DNA of 64,000 nt from DYRB01 sp963802205 (GTDB lineage: Bacteria > Pseudomonadota > Gammaproteobacteria > Chromatiales > Chromatiaceae): positions 1 through 64,000 of the forward strand of contig CAWDHW010000023.1 in NCBI GenBank assembly GCA_963802205.1. Reading direction: 5' to 3'. Within the stretch, counting starts at the first letter, position 1; every line of letters begins with the position of its first letter. Positions 36,080 to 45,330 of the stretch are shown here, in pieces. The position numbers were made by a program, and so were the translations under genes. Below the pieces are notes generated by a model that was not told the DNA's origin, did no database searches, and saw only the letters and a program-made list of their open reading frames with translations.

Positions 36080-36978
36080 GCAGGCCCACCGCCGTCGTCG
36101 GCCTGACACTCAACTTCCGAGATGCGGCCCGCTCCTCCGATTGTGCGCGCTCCCTCCTCGAAGCGGGCGCCGCACACGTATTGGTGTGGGACAACTCCGA
36201 CGATAGCGGTGAAACGGCTAATGCACTATGTGCGGCTTTTAGGGCGGACCGCCGTGTGAGCATCGAGATCAGCCCGGCAAATCTCGGCTTTGCCGCTGGT
36301 GTCAATCGAGGAATGGCGTGGATTGCCCGGCACCACCCCGACGCTTGGGTGCTACTCATCAACAACGACGCCCGCTTGCTCCCCGGTGGACTGGCGGCGT
36401 TGAGCCAAGCCCTTGAACGACATCCCGAGGCCAAGCTGGCCTACCCCGTTATCGACCATGCTGGCAGAGCCTTGGGCACAGCTTATTACCAGCGCTGGTT
36501 GGGCCTGATCTCGATGCGCCCCCTGCCCGGTAGCGATCCGCATGCCAGCGGCTGCTGCCTACTGTTCAACGCTGCGCGTATCGGCCCAACCGTGTTTGAT
36601 GAAGACTTCTTCATGTATGGCGAGGATGCCGAACTCGGATGCCGTTTGAGTCGTGAGCCGGGGGCGATGCGGCATGTACCCGTCGTCTGCGTGGGGCATG
36701 AAGGCTCCGCCAGCAGCGGGCTGGGCACCCCATTTTACGAAGCACGCATGGTCGCAGCACACCTGATCCTGGCACGTAAGTTGGCGCGCGGCCCCATCGG
36801 CCATGCCCTCTTGCTACTGGGCCGCGGCGCGATGCTGACCGCCCGCGCCCTGGTGCGCGCCTCGCGTTACCGCAGCCTGGTGCCCCTGCGCGCCTTGCGC
36901 GAAGGCTGGCGTCTGGCTCGCGGCGACGATCCTCTGCTGCGGCGCGCCCAAGCAGCCATGCCGCCCGATCAGCCCTGA
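36076..36978 (+). CDS. Family 2 glycosyltransferase
   Basis: Encodes 300 residues. TAVVGLTLNFRDAARSSDCARSLL, HVLVWDNSDDSGET, NLGFAAGVNRGMAWI and AWVLLINNDARLLPGGL (NND metal site) define the GT2 domain; GCCLLFNAARI and FDEDFFMYGEDAELGCRLSR are the usual acceptor-side block. Start ATG overlaps the previous stop (ATGA), so the pair is coupled. The 3' end overlaps by ten bases the end of the convergent GT9 gene. Confidence 0.87.
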   Translation: MSRPTAVVGLTLNFRDAARSSDCARSLLEAGAAHVLVWDNSDDSGETANALCAAFRADRRVSIEISPANLGFAAGVNRGMAWIARHHPDAWVLLINNDARLLPGGLAALSQALERHPEAKLAYPVIDHAGRALGTAYYQRWLGLISMRPLPGSDPHASGCCLLFNAARIGPTVFDEDFFMYGEDAELGCRLSREPGAMRHVPVVCVGHEGSASSGLGTPFYEARMVAAHLILARKLARGPIGHALLLLGRGAMLTARALVRASRYRSLVPLRALREGWRLARGDDPLLRRAQAAMPPDQP

Positions 36979-38180
36979 GGCGACTTGGATGGTTCGACCA
37001 TAGCGGTTTCCACCGCGGCCAAAACCGCTTCGCTGGTCACGGCCTCAATGCAGGGAAAGGGCCGCCCCACGGCAACCCGGTAGCGGCAAATCCAGTCGCA
37101 GCCGAAGCAGTCCATCGGCCGGGCGACGGTGACTGGCAAACGTCCGACCGGAGCCTCACAGGGGTCGTAGGGAAAACACCGTGCGTAATGGCCGCCACCC
37201 ACCACGGCCACGCCGGGCACGCCGCAGGCCGCTGCAATGTGCACGGCAGCAGAATCGTTGCCCAAAACCAGCCGAGCGTTTGCGATGTAACCCACAAATC
37301 CCAAGACATCGGTGCAACCAGCAAGGTTGTCCGCCCGCTCACCCAATATCGCAGCAATCTGCTCTGCCATCGCGCGCTCGGCCGCAGTGCCGACGACCAG
37401 GCAACGCCAGCCCTGGTGACGATCCAGAATGCGGCGGGCCACGGAGAGGAATTGCTCCGTCAGCCAGCGCCGCTTACCCTCGCTCGCACCCGGCGCTATG
37501 ACGAAATACTGTCCACCAGAAGGGGCTTCCAATCCGCTTGAGAAATCCGCAACAGGAGCAACCAGCGCCGCCGGCACCGTCACGGCTTGCAAGAACGCCC
37601 GGTGCCGTTGCGTCTGATGCACGCTGTCGATGGCGGGCAATAGCTGGGCATACAGCCGCCGGCTATGTGCGCAGTCGATCCAGGGCCGATCAGAAAAAGT
37701 CGCATCGAAGCCCCACGCCGCAGCCCCTAGCGCACGCACGACCGCATCCTCGACGATGGCATCACGCGGATAGGAAATGTGGTACGTCAAACCCGCGTTC
37801 AGAGGACGCAGCATGCGCAACACCCGCTGCCGTTCACGCCAGTCCCTCACGAAGCGCCGGCGGTCGACCGCAACCACCATGCAATCCGGAAAATGCCTTT
37901 CGGCTAGCATCGTTACCCCGGCGTTAAGCACCAGCACCACTTCCCGACCCTCATTGTGCAGATGCCGCACCAGCGCCTGTCCATAGGGCAGCCATAGCAC
38001 ATAATCGCCAAGCAATTCCAGGTTCACGATGACGGTGCGCACAGGGTCCGGCCTGGGCTTGTGCCCAATCAGGGCCATAACGTCGAACACACCGTAGGCG
38101 AGGAATTCTAGCAGCCGCTTGCTCTTGCGGATCGATAAGCTCAAGTATCGACGCAAACGAGGCGGTTCAGCGTTGCCCAA
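36969..38180 (-). CDS. Family 9 glycosyltransferase (heptosyltransferase-like)
   Basis: Encodes 403 residues if the TTG at 38180 is used; it overlaps the methyltransferase end by 14 bases. The N-terminal extension of about 40 basic residues could be an amphipathic membrane anchor. VRTVIVNLELLGDYVLWLPYGQALVRHL and YFVIAPGASEGKRRWLTEQFLSVARRIL, then VGTAAERAMAEQI and GYIANARLVLGNDSAAVHIAAACGVPGVAVVGGGHYARCFPY are the GT9 pattern with the GNDS-x2-H nucleotide-sugar site. A cysteine-rich stretch (DCFGCDWIC) near the end is notable. It is the last gene of the flippase-methyltransferase-GT9 operon. Confidence 0.82.
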   Translation of the reverse strand: MGNAEPPRLRRYLSLSIRKSKRLLEFLAYGVFDVMALIGHKPRPDPVRTVIVNLELLGDYVLWLPYGQALVRHLHNEGREVVLVLNAGVTMLAERHFPDCMVVAVDRRRFVRDWRERQRVLRMLRPLNAGLTYHISYPRDAIVEDAVVRALGAAAWGFDATFSDRPWIDCAHSRRLYAQLLPAIDSVHQTQRHRAFLQAVTVPAALVAPVADFSSGLEAPSGGQYFVIAPGASEGKRRWLTEQFLSVARRILDRHQGWRCLVVGTAAERAMAEQIAAILGERADNLAGCTDVLGFVGYIANARLVLGNDSAAVHIAAACGVPGVAVVGGGHYARCFPYDPCEAPVGRLPVTVARPMDCFGCDWICRYRVAVGRPFPCIEAVTSEAVLAAVETAMVEPSKSPQG

Positions 38181-38937
38181 GTGCTTCCAACTCCGCTTCG
38201 AACACTTTGGGTACGGGATGCTGGTCGATCAGCGCGCAAAGGGCTTTGTGGCTTGTTCTGTGCAGGTGCCAGCGTAACCGGTTGAGTAGGCGCAGAAATG
38301 CACGCCCTGGGTGGCGCCAGGACCAGTATAGCTTCGGCGGATGCACGATGAATTCTATTTTACGGGTATCGAAGCCAGCCGCTTCCAGGACTTGGGGCAA
38401 TGATCGTTCGTTGAAATGGACGACGTGTGTGAAGTCACAGAAGCAATGGTTACCTGCGAGCAGAAATGATGCGTTGGGCACCTTGATATTCAAATAGCCA
38501 CCAGGTCTGAGACAGCGGTAAAACTCACGCAATAACGGGATGGTGTACTCGCGCGAAATGTGCTCCAGTACGTGGTGGAATAAGATCACGTCGTAGGCAC
38601 CATCCGCCGTTTGCGCCAGAAAGGCTCGAATATCGCAGACTTCGATAGCAACCGATTCGGCGAGATTCTGGCGAGCACGTGCGGCGAGTTCCTCAGACAA
38701 ATCGACGCCTACGAGGTCTTGGTATCCCGCGTCCCAAAGCAGACTAAGCAAGTAGCCTGTGGCACAACCCGCATCAAGAATAGTTGCGCTTTTGTCTATT
38801 CTATCTAGCCATCTTGGCAGCCGATCAAGATGCAGTTCCTTGACTTCTTGTATTGGCACCTGCCAGCGCGCCGCGCCGCTGTCAAGGTAATGACGTTCGT
38901 ACTTTTTAAACAACTCATCCGAAGGATCGGGGGTCAT
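38167..38937 (-). CDS. Class I SAM-dependent methyltransferase
   Basis: Encodes 256 residues. The SAM-binding motif is ATILDAGCATGYLLSLL, with GVDLSEELAARARQN as the acidic ribose-binding strand, YDVILFHHVLEHI and LRPGGYLNIKVPNASFL following. The latter half (CDFTHVVHFNERSLPQVLEAAGFD) matches methyltransferases of sugar clusters that act on glycan or lipid-linked sugars. The gene is A+T-richer than the core genome. Its ATG overlaps the stop of the flippase gene (ATGA). Confidence 0.85.
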   Translation of the reverse strand: MTPDPSDELFKKYERHYLDSGAARWQVPIQEVKELHLDRLPRWLDRIDKSATILDAGCATGYLLSLLWDAGYQDLVGVDLSEELAARARQNLAESVAIEVCDIRAFLAQTADGAYDVILFHHVLEHISREYTIPLLREFYRCLRPGGYLNIKVPNASFLLAGNHCFCDFTHVVHFNERSLPQVLEAAGFDTRKIEFIVHPPKLYWSWRHPGRAFLRLLNRLRWHLHRTSHKALCALIDQHPVPKVFEAELEALGQR

Positions 38938-40208
38938 GGGCCTGCCACCTTGTGAGTTAAGTGTTGCAATGCGGCCAACGTGATAATACCAGTAAACTCG
39001 GTGAGGTACGCTGCGCTTACTGCACCCGCGGGACCATAGATACTGATTAGTAATAGGTTAAATATAATACTTGCTATACCTGCCGTGAAATACGCCGTAG
39101 TCAGCAAATTTGTGCGATAAGTTGCCAAGGCTTGAAAATTGACGAAATTTCGCATCACTTGCACGGCGGGCAGCCAGGCGAGCAATTGCAACAGGTGAAC
39201 GGTTGGCTCGAAACCAGGGCCCAACAGCAGCGGCAACAGGGGTGCGAGCAGGTAGAGGACCACGCCACCGCACAGGGCCAACAACACAAGAATTGCGGCG
39301 GTGATGTGCATGCGGCGCTTGGGGTCGGCGCTGGCATAAAGACGCGCCCATAGGGCCTCCTGCATGGCCAGCAGTGGCAGGCCGGCGATGTCCACCGCAC
39401 GCTGGGCCGCGTTGAAGTTCCCCGCCATGGCAAAGCCGAGTTGCGCCAGCACCGGCTTGTTGAACTCAGCCTGCAAGCGTAGCGAGAGTGCGCCGAGAGC
39501 GAAAGGCAGTCCCTCTCGCACTAGCGGCCATGCCGGCAGAGAAGGCGTGTGGGCAGGTTGAAATTCCCGTTGCGCGCGCGCAAGCAGCCAAGCCATATAA
39601 GCCAGGCTGCTGGCGGCGTAGGCCCACATCCAGCCACTCAAATTTGGCCCTGCCAGCAGGGCGTACACCGCCAGCGCCGCCAGGCGCGCCAGGGTCAGCC
39701 CGGTCAACATCGCGCCGTAACGATGGGTGTGGTGTAGCGCCTGATGCACCCGTGCCAACAATTCCACCAGCGAACTGCTGCCCACTTCGGCCAACACCAG
39801 TGCCACCACGGCTGAGGTCTGGGCGCCATGCGGCAAGACCAGGAGCACGACGACCACACCGATTGCACCAAAAAATGCCGCGCTCGGCCACCATAGCCGT
39901 AATGCCGCGCCGAGTTGCTGCGGTATGCCCTGCGGGTTGCGAGCGCCGTCCCGGAGCAGTACGCCCTGTAAGCCCAATCCGGCCAACGGCGTGAAAAAAG
40001 TCGCCACGGCCAGCACGGTGACGAAATGGCCGTACCCCACCGCGCCCAGCAACCTCGCCAGGGCGATGACCAGCACGGCTTGCCCCGCAGCACGCAACAG
40101 TAGCCAGGCGAACAACGCTGCACTGGCGTGCAGGTAAGCGCCGGGGCGCCAGCGGAGAAGGCGGCGGGCAAGACGGGGGACGGCTTGAGCGAGGGGACGG
40201 TTCAGCAT
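38934..40208 (-). CDS. Wzx-like oligosaccharide flippase
   Basis: Encodes 424 residues with about twelve transmembrane helices and few charged loops. LHASAALFAWLLLRAAGQAVLVIALARLLGAVGYGHFVTVLAVATFF at the start and ALATYRTNLLTTAYFTAGIASIIFNLLLISIYGPAGAVSAAYLTEFTGIITL at the end are typical of the MOP/Wzx family, which moves undecaprenyl-linked oligosaccharide across the inner membrane. It leads a three-gene minus-strand operon. No Wzy polymerase is adjacent, so the glycan may be short or polymerised elsewhere. Confidence 0.85.
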   Translation of the reverse strand: MLNRPLAQAVPRLARRLLRWRPGAYLHASAALFAWLLLRAAGQAVLVIALARLLGAVGYGHFVTVLAVATFFTPLAGLGLQGVLLRDGARNPQGIPQQLGAALRLWWPSAAFFGAIGVVVVLLVLPHGAQTSAVVALVLAEVGSSSLVELLARVHQALHHTHRYGAMLTGLTLARLAALAVYALLAGPNLSGWMWAYAASSLAYMAWLLARAQREFQPAHTPSLPAWPLVREGLPFALGALSLRLQAEFNKPVLAQLGFAMAGNFNAAQRAVDIAGLPLLAMQEALWARLYASADPKRRMHITAAILVLLALCGGVVLYLLAPLLPLLLGPGFEPTVHLLQLLAWLPAVQVMRNFVNFQALATYRTNLLTTAYFTAGIASIIFNLLLISIYGPAGAVSAAYLTEFTGIITLAALQHLTHKVAGP

Positions 40209-40868
40209 AATAGGTGGCCGGAACTGGGGTCACCATTTAGCCGACCGCGGTCAATAGCATGAGAATTCGTTCCAGCGGGACGGGATCTGTAACGCCGCCC
40301 TGAATCGTTGGGTACCGTCGCTCAAATGCCAGCCCCGGGCGGCGGTTTGAGTGAGGGGGACCTGATCCACTCGTCACCTGGATTGAGCACGGCGGCAATT
40401 CTGCTGACGTGTAAAGCGGCCACACAGAAGTTGACCGCTGCTGTGTAGGTAGCCGTGGCACCCTTTGAAAACAGGATGCCGAGGCCATTTTGGTTTCGTT
40501 GCCAACCCGCCTGCTTGACGGGGACAATATTCGGACGCCCCTTCCGTTCTGCGTGCCAGAGGTCATGGTCGGCCTGCATGTGCAATTTCTCCAGCGGCGT
40601 AAGCCGTAGCCGGCGTCCCGAGCCGACGCGCCAGCTTCGGGGCATGCTCCGATTGGATACCTTACCTTTGATCCTGTCGCGAAGAACTGCTGCAACCCAT
40701 TGTGACAGAACGCCTTTGATCATGGGACAAGCGTATCTATTGGCGATACACTTTGCAACCTGGCAGGGCCGCCGCAGAAGCGCCGGACAGTTCTTGGCGG
40801 ACTGAAGTCCCACCGCCCACGCCCTTCCGCCAATTCATCCAACTGCCACGCCAGAGGACTACGCGCCC
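40209..40868. other. Gene-poor stretch between flippase and rlmB
   Basis: The longest frames here (40322-40813 and 40237-40695 on the minus strand, 40455-40805 on the plus strand) have no family motif, no credible start site and overlap each other. The composition is lower in G+C than rlmB. It may be a decayed gene at the edge of the glycan island; I cannot identify it. Confidence 0.4.
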
Positions 40869-41660
40869 ATGACCATGGACACAAAGGCCCCGGTCGCCGG
40901 CATTCACAGCGTGCGCACGGCCCTCAAGTTCGGCCCGGCCGGGGTTACCGAGCTGTGGCTGGAGCGCAGCCGCCACGACCAGCGCCTGCATGAACTGGCG
41001 GAACTGGCCCAGGCGGCGGGGGTGCGGGTGCGCCAGGTCGCCCGCGACGAGATCGACCGCGCCGCCCAAGGCACCAACCACCAGGGGGCACTGGCCTGGG
41101 TGCGCACCCCGGCGGCACGGGGCGAGGGCGATCTCGATGCCATCCTCGACGCCATCGAGGGCCCACCCTTCCTGCTGATCCTCGATGGGGTGCAGGACCC
41201 TCACAACCTGGGGGCCTGCCTGCGCAGCGCCGACGGTGCCGGGGTCCACTGCGTGATCGCCCCCAAGGACAACGCAGTAGGCCTCACCCCGGTGGTGGTC
41301 AAGGTCGCCAGCGGGGCGGCCGAGACGGTGCCCTATCTCCAGATCACCAACCTCGCCCGGACTATGGACCTGCTCAAGGAGCGCGGGATCTGGCTCTACG
41401 GGGCAGCGGGGGAGGCTACGGCGAGCCTGTACGACACCGATCTGCGCGGGGCCGTCGGGCTGGTCATGGGCAATGAGGGCAAGGGGTTGCGCCGTCTGAC
41501 CCGGGAGCGCTGCGACGGCTTGATCCGCCTGCCCATGCGCGGGCGTGTGGAGAGCCTGAACGTCTCGGTGGCCACCGGGGTCTGCCTCTACGAGGTCCTG
41601 CGCCAGCGCGAGGGCAACCGCTCGGCGGCGGTGCCTCGCGGCGGCAGTCGCAGCGCCTGA
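40869..41660 (+). CDS. rlmB: 23S rRNA (guanosine-2'-O-)-methyltransferase RlmB
   Basis: Encodes 263 residues. The N-terminal substrate-binding domain (APVAGIHSVRTALKFGPAGVTELWLER) is followed by the SPOUT domain with ILDGVQDPHNLGACLRSADGAGV, VVKVASGAAETVPYLQITNLARTM, LVMGNEGKGLRRL and LPMRGRVESLNVSVATGVCLYEVL. The last forms the knotted SAM site. It methylates G2251 in E. coli 23S rRNA. The core-gene nature and high G+C mark the end of the glycan island. Confidence 0.96.
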   Translation: MTMDTKAPVAGIHSVRTALKFGPAGVTELWLERSRHDQRLHELAELAQAAGVRVRQVARDEIDRAAQGTNHQGALAWVRTPAARGEGDLDAILDAIEGPPFLLILDGVQDPHNLGACLRSADGAGVHCVIAPKDNAVGLTPVVVKVASGAAETVPYLQITNLARTMDLLKERGIWLYGAAGEATASLYDTDLRGAVGLVMGNEGKGLRRLTRERCDGLIRLPMRGRVESLNVSVATGVCLYEVLRQREGNRSAAVPRGGSRSA

Positions 41661-41713
41661 GTCCGACCCGCAATCTGCCAATTTTCACGGGCCACTGGCC
41701 CAGGGTTTTGACC

Positions 41714-42157
41714 ATGCATTCCACCGATCAACCCACGGACCCCTTTCTGCGCGCCTTCCGCGGCAGCTTCACCTCTGCGCTGCGCTGGCCGCAGCTCGAC
41801 GACCTCTGGGTGCGCGTTCGCGAGCGCGCCGGGGCGGGCTGGTACCTTTACCCCATCGGCGAGGCCCCGCCGACCGCCCCCAGCAACGCCGCCGAGGTAG
41901 AGACCTTCGTGACCGAAATCGACAAGCTCCTGCGCAGGGAACATGACGAGGACTACTGCGGCATCGTCTATGCCGACGAGCCCAGGGCCCCGACCTTGAT
42001 CAAGATCTACGACCCGAACAACCTCGGCGTGACTTGCGGCTACAGCGATAATCCCCCGCTGCCGGGCTGGGTGATGAGCCTGATCCCACCGGCGGACCTG
42101 CCCGCTGCCCAAGCCCCCAAGGCCCGTCGGCGCTGGTGGCAACAGTTGTTCGGATAG
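41714..42157 (+). CDS. Conserved hypothetical protein
   Basis: Encodes 147 residues from the ATG at 41714. It has an N-terminal helix (DPFLRAFRGSFTSALRWPQLDDLW), then WYLYPIGEAPP, EVETFVTEIDKLLRREHDEDYCGIVYADEPRAPTLIKIYDPNNLGVTCGY and a basic end (RRRWWQQLFG). No signal peptide or membrane segment is seen, so it is probably cytoplasmic. I do not recognise a named family. It follows rlmB by 53 bases and may share its transcript. Confidence 0.65.
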   Translation: MHSTDQPTDPFLRAFRGSFTSALRWPQLDDLWVRVRERAGAGWYLYPIGEAPPTAPSNAAEVETFVTEIDKLLRREHDEDYCGIVYADEPRAPTLIKIYDPNNLGVTCGYSDNPPLPGWVMSLIPPADLPAAQAPKARRRWWQQLFG

Positions 42158-42297
42158 CCCCGGGACGCGGGCACCTTCCTCCGGCCGGCCGGCAACCCAA
42201 ACTTGAAACGGCCGATCAGGCAGGTCCCGGGTTGACCGCGCCCACCCCGTTGCCTAAGGTGGCGACCCGCCCCTTCAGCCCCACCGGAGTACCCAGC

Positions 42298-42684
42298 ATG
42301 ACCCGAGAGATCATCCGCACCGATCAGGCGCCCCAGGCCATCGGGACCTATTCCCAGGCGGTTCGGGTGGGCGATACCGTCTACCTCTCGGGGCAGATAC
42401 CGCTGCGGCCGGACACCATGGAGTTGGTCCAGGGGGGGATGGAGGAGCAGATTCGGCGCGTATTCGACAACCTCCAGGCCGTCGCCGGGGCGTCCGGTGG
42501 GGGCCTGGGGGATGTGGTCAAACTCAACGTCTTTCTCACCGACCTGGGGCACTTCCCCCTGGTCAACCAGGTCATGGCGGAATACTTCGCCCAGCCCTAC
42601 CCGGCACGGGCCGCGGTCGGCGTGGCGGCCCTGCCCAAGGGGGCCCAGGTGGAGATGGATGCCGTAATGGTCCTGGGATCCTGA
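42298..42684 (+). CDS. ridA: RidA family enamine/imine deaminase
   Basis: Encodes 128 residues from ATG 42298, with GGAG nine bases upstream. QAPQAIGTYSQAVRVGDTVYLSGQIPLRP at the N-terminus, IRRVFDNLQAV, VVKLNVFLTDLGHFPLVNQVMAEYF and YPARAAVGVAALPKGAQVEMDAVMV, with the catalytic arginine in PARA, match the RidA/YjgF family. It hydrolyses reactive 2-aminoacrylate and related imines made by PLP enzymes. Confidence 0.95.
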   Translation: MTREIIRTDQAPQAIGTYSQAVRVGDTVYLSGQIPLRPDTMELVQGGMEEQIRRVFDNLQAVAGASGGGLGDVVKLNVFLTDLGHFPLVNQVMAEYFAQPYPARAAVGVAALPKGAQVEMDAVMVLGS

Positions 42685-42707
42685 GCGCAACCTGTCGAGC
42701 CGATACC

Positions 42708-43826
42708 ATGCCCATACACATGACACTGATCCCCCTGTTGCTGCTCGCCGTGCTGGCTCTGACCGGTTGCGGCTCCACGCCCACCAAGGGCGATGATCCC
42801 AGGTCCGGAACCGCAGGCCGGGGTGCCTCCTCAGGCCCGAGCAGGGGTGACTTCCTGAACAATCCCGCGGCCCAGCAATTCATCGACCGCATGGTTGCCA
42901 AAGGCTTCAACCGTGCCGAGCTGACCCGCACCCTGGGGCGCGCCGAGCACAAACAGTGGATCATCGATGAGATGGATCGCGCCGCCCCGCGCCCCTCGGG
43001 TCGACCGACCGGTTCCTGGACACGCTACCGGGCCAAGTTTCTCACGCCAGCCAACATCGGCAACGGGGCGGCCTTCTGGGACCGCAATGCCGCGACCCTT
43101 GCCCGCGCCGAGGCGCAGTACGGCGTCCCGGCGCAGTACATCGTTGGCATCCTCGGGGTGGAGACCCGCTGGGGCGTCTACATGGGTAAGACCCGCATCA
43201 TCGACGCCCTGGCCACCCTCGCCTTCGACTACCCGCGCCGCTCGGCCTACTTCACCGACGAGCTGGAGCAGTTCCTGGTGATGACCCGCGACGAGGGGAT
43301 CGACCCCTTCCAACCGGTGGGTTCCTTCGCCGGGGCCATGGGCCTGGGGCAGTTCATGCCGGGGAGCTTCCACAAGTATGCAGTGGACTTCGACGGCAAC
43401 GGGCACCGTAACCTGTGGGACGTGGAGGATGCCATCGGCAGCGTCGCCAACTACTTCGCCAGCCACGGCTGGCGACGCGGCGAGCCGGTGGCCATTCCCG
43501 CCCGTGCCTCCAGCACCGTGTCCACCAAGGCGGGATTCGATACCCGCTACACTCTGGCGAGCCTCCAGGCCGACGGCATCGCCCCGGTGGGCGCGGTGAC
43601 TACCCCGGGAGAGGTCAGCCTGCTGCGCCTGGACGTCGGCACCGGCTACGACTACTGGATCGGATTCCACAACTTCTACGTCATCACACGCTACAACCAC
43701 AGCACCAATTACGCCATGGCGGTGTTCCAGTTGGGGCAGGCGATCAAGGCCAGACGCGGTGCGGCCCCGGCGACTGCGGCCGGGAGCGATGCCGCACCGC
43801 CCGGCGACCGGATCAGCCTCCGCTAA
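42708..43826 (+). CDS. mltB: Membrane-bound lytic murein transglycosylase B
   Basis: Encodes 372 residues. A lipoprotein signal ends at LAVLALTGC. The catalytic region YIVGILGVETRWGVYMGKTRIIDALATLAFDYPRR has the catalytic glutamate near residue 152, and GSFAGAMGLGQFMPGSFHKYAVDFDGNG is the second family block. It cleaves peptidoglycan glycan chains to 1,6-anhydro ends in the periplasm from an outer-membrane anchor. The C-terminal 20 residues are an Ala/Pro-rich tail beyond the usual end. Confidence 0.94.
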   Translation: MPIHMTLIPLLLLAVLALTGCGSTPTKGDDPRSGTAGRGASSGPSRGDFLNNPAAQQFIDRMVAKGFNRAELTRTLGRAEHKQWIIDEMDRAAPRPSGRPTGSWTRYRAKFLTPANIGNGAAFWDRNAATLARAEAQYGVPAQYIVGILGVETRWGVYMGKTRIIDALATLAFDYPRRSAYFTDELEQFLVMTRDEGIDPFQPVGSFAGAMGLGQFMPGSFHKYAVDFDGNGHRNLWDVEDAIGSVANYFASHGWRRGEPVAIPARASSTVSTKAGFDTRYTLASLQADGIAPVGAVTTPGEVSLLRLDVGTGYDYWIGFHNFYVITRYNHSTNYAMAVFQLGQAIKARRGAAPATAAGSDAAPPGDRISLR

Positions 43827-43959
43827 AACGGCATCAGAGGCTGCCAAGAACGGCGGACTCAGGGCCTCCCGGCCCAGAGCCTGGAGCCAGTCGAGCAGTG
43901 GCCGAGGAAGGCGTCACAGCGTGCGTCCATGCGCAGTGATGGACAGGGCCGGCCGACCC

Positions 43960-44541
43960 TCAGGCGCCGGCGAGGTCCACCTTGTCGTAGACCTCCACCA
44001 GGGACAGGGTGCAGCCCAGGCTGGCCAGGGTGATGGTGTCCGTCAGGGCCCGATAATCCCGCAGGGTCCAGGTGTTGTCCTGGCCGCGGCTGTAGTGCTC
44101 GACCTGGACCTGGTGTTGGGAGACCAGCAGGTACTCCTGCAGGCTCTGAATCTGGCGGTAAAGGCCGAACTTGGCCCCACGGTCATAGGCCTCGGTGGAA
44201 TCGGAGAGGACCTCCACGATCAGGGTCGGGTTGAGCAGGACATCGCGACGACCGTCGCCCATCTCGTGCTCGCCGCAGAGGGCCACCAGGTCCGGATAGA
44301 AGCCGGCCTCGGCGGAGCGGATGCGGATCTTCAGGTCATTGGCATAGACGTGGCAGGGGCGGCCCTTCATCTGGGCCCGCAGTTCGCCGCCGATATTCAT
44401 CACGATGGCATTGTGGGTGACGCTCGCCCCCGTCATGGCGAAGACCTCGCCAGCGAGGTACTCGCTGCGGGACTCCAGGGCCGCGCGTTCGCCCTCCAAC
44501 CAGTCCTCGAAGCTCAGTCTCAGCTTAGGTTGCACGGCCAT
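43960..44541 (-). CDS. Uma2 family endonuclease (DUF820)
   Basis: Encodes 193 residues. LSFEDWLEGERAALESRSEYLAGEVFAMTGAS at the start, NDLKIRIRSAEAGFYPDLVALCGEHE, PTLIVEVLSDSTEAYDRGAKFGLYRQIQSLQEYLLV, with PDL, EVLS and K, form the PD-(D/E)XK nuclease core of Uma2/DUF820 proteins. These are very abundant in cyanobacteria and some other bacteria; the biological role is unknown. It stands alone, convergent to mltB. Confidence 0.9.
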   Translation of the reverse strand: MAVQPKLRLSFEDWLEGERAALESRSEYLAGEVFAMTGASVTHNAIVMNIGGELRAQMKGRPCHVYANDLKIRIRSAEAGFYPDLVALCGEHEMGDGRRDVLLNPTLIVEVLSDSTEAYDRGAKFGLYRQIQSLQEYLLVSQHQVQVEHYSRGQDNTWTLRDYRALTDTITLASLGCTLSLVEVYDKVDLAGA

Positions 44542-44593
44542 GGGTCACCTCCGGCGTCTGGGATGCGGGGGGCGGTTACGGCACAGGTGACCG

Positions 44594-45330
44594 CTATCCC
44601 ACGTCCGACCCGTCGGCGGGTTTGACGGGCCTGCGCCGGCGCCGCCTGGACTTGGCCGGCGCCTCGTCGGGCTGAGCGGCGGGATCGGACTCGGCAGGGG
44701 TCGCCGCGGCGGCCTGGACTGGGACAGGGGCCGGCTTCCGATCCCGGCCGGGGGCCGGCGGCGCCATGAGGGCGGCGACCTCGGGCTCGCGCCGGCCGCG
44801 TCGCCCCTTCCCCGGGGCGGGTTCAGCGGCGGGCGTGGCGGGTTCTCCGCTGCGCGGCCAGGAGGTCAAGGCGGCCACCTCGGGCTCGCCCCGGCGGCGA
44901 GACCTGGGCGCACGGGGGTTCGGCCCCTCGGCATCCGGCTGGACCTGGGTCTGGGCCTTGCGCGCGGTGCGTGCCGGCGGCTGCGGGACCGGCTCCGGCT
45001 GGGCGACCACAGGGACCGCTGCGGCTGGCGCCTGAGCCGGAACCGGCGCTGGGGCGGCATCATCCCGGGCCTTGGACTTGGACCTCGACCTGGACCTGCG
45101 CTTAGGCCCTCCCCCGCCAGCCTCCTGGGACTCCGGCTCGGGTCTGGGCTGTGGCGTTTCATCCGCCGCGGGGGGCTGGGCCTCGGCGATGGCCGGCGCC
45201 CTGCCTTTGGCCTCCGCCGCAGCGGGCTTGGTCTGTGGCTTGGCCTGACTCGGTTCCGGGGCCCGGGCCTTGCCCGAGGGCCTGGCGGCCCCCTTACCTT
45301 GGTCCCGGACTTTGGCATCAGGGCCGAGGC
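44594..45330 (-). other. Off-frame continuation of the RNase R C-terminal tail
   Basis: In the frame that starts with DAKVRDQGKGAARPSGKARAP near 45320 and ends at 44594, the sequence is an uninterrupted Lys/Arg, Glu/Ala and Pro-rich tail: EPESQEAGGGGPKRRSRSRS, PVVAQPEPVPQPPARTARKA and twice EPEVAAL before KSRRRRRRPVKPADGSDVG. This looks more like an RNase R tail than the frame joined to the core, so one base was probably lost or gained near 45310-45335. Confidence 0.65.

Noticed and set aside
40322..40813. A 163-codon minus-strand frame upstream of the flippase operon
   Set aside because: No motif or good start; overlapping frames on both strands make it unlikely to be real.
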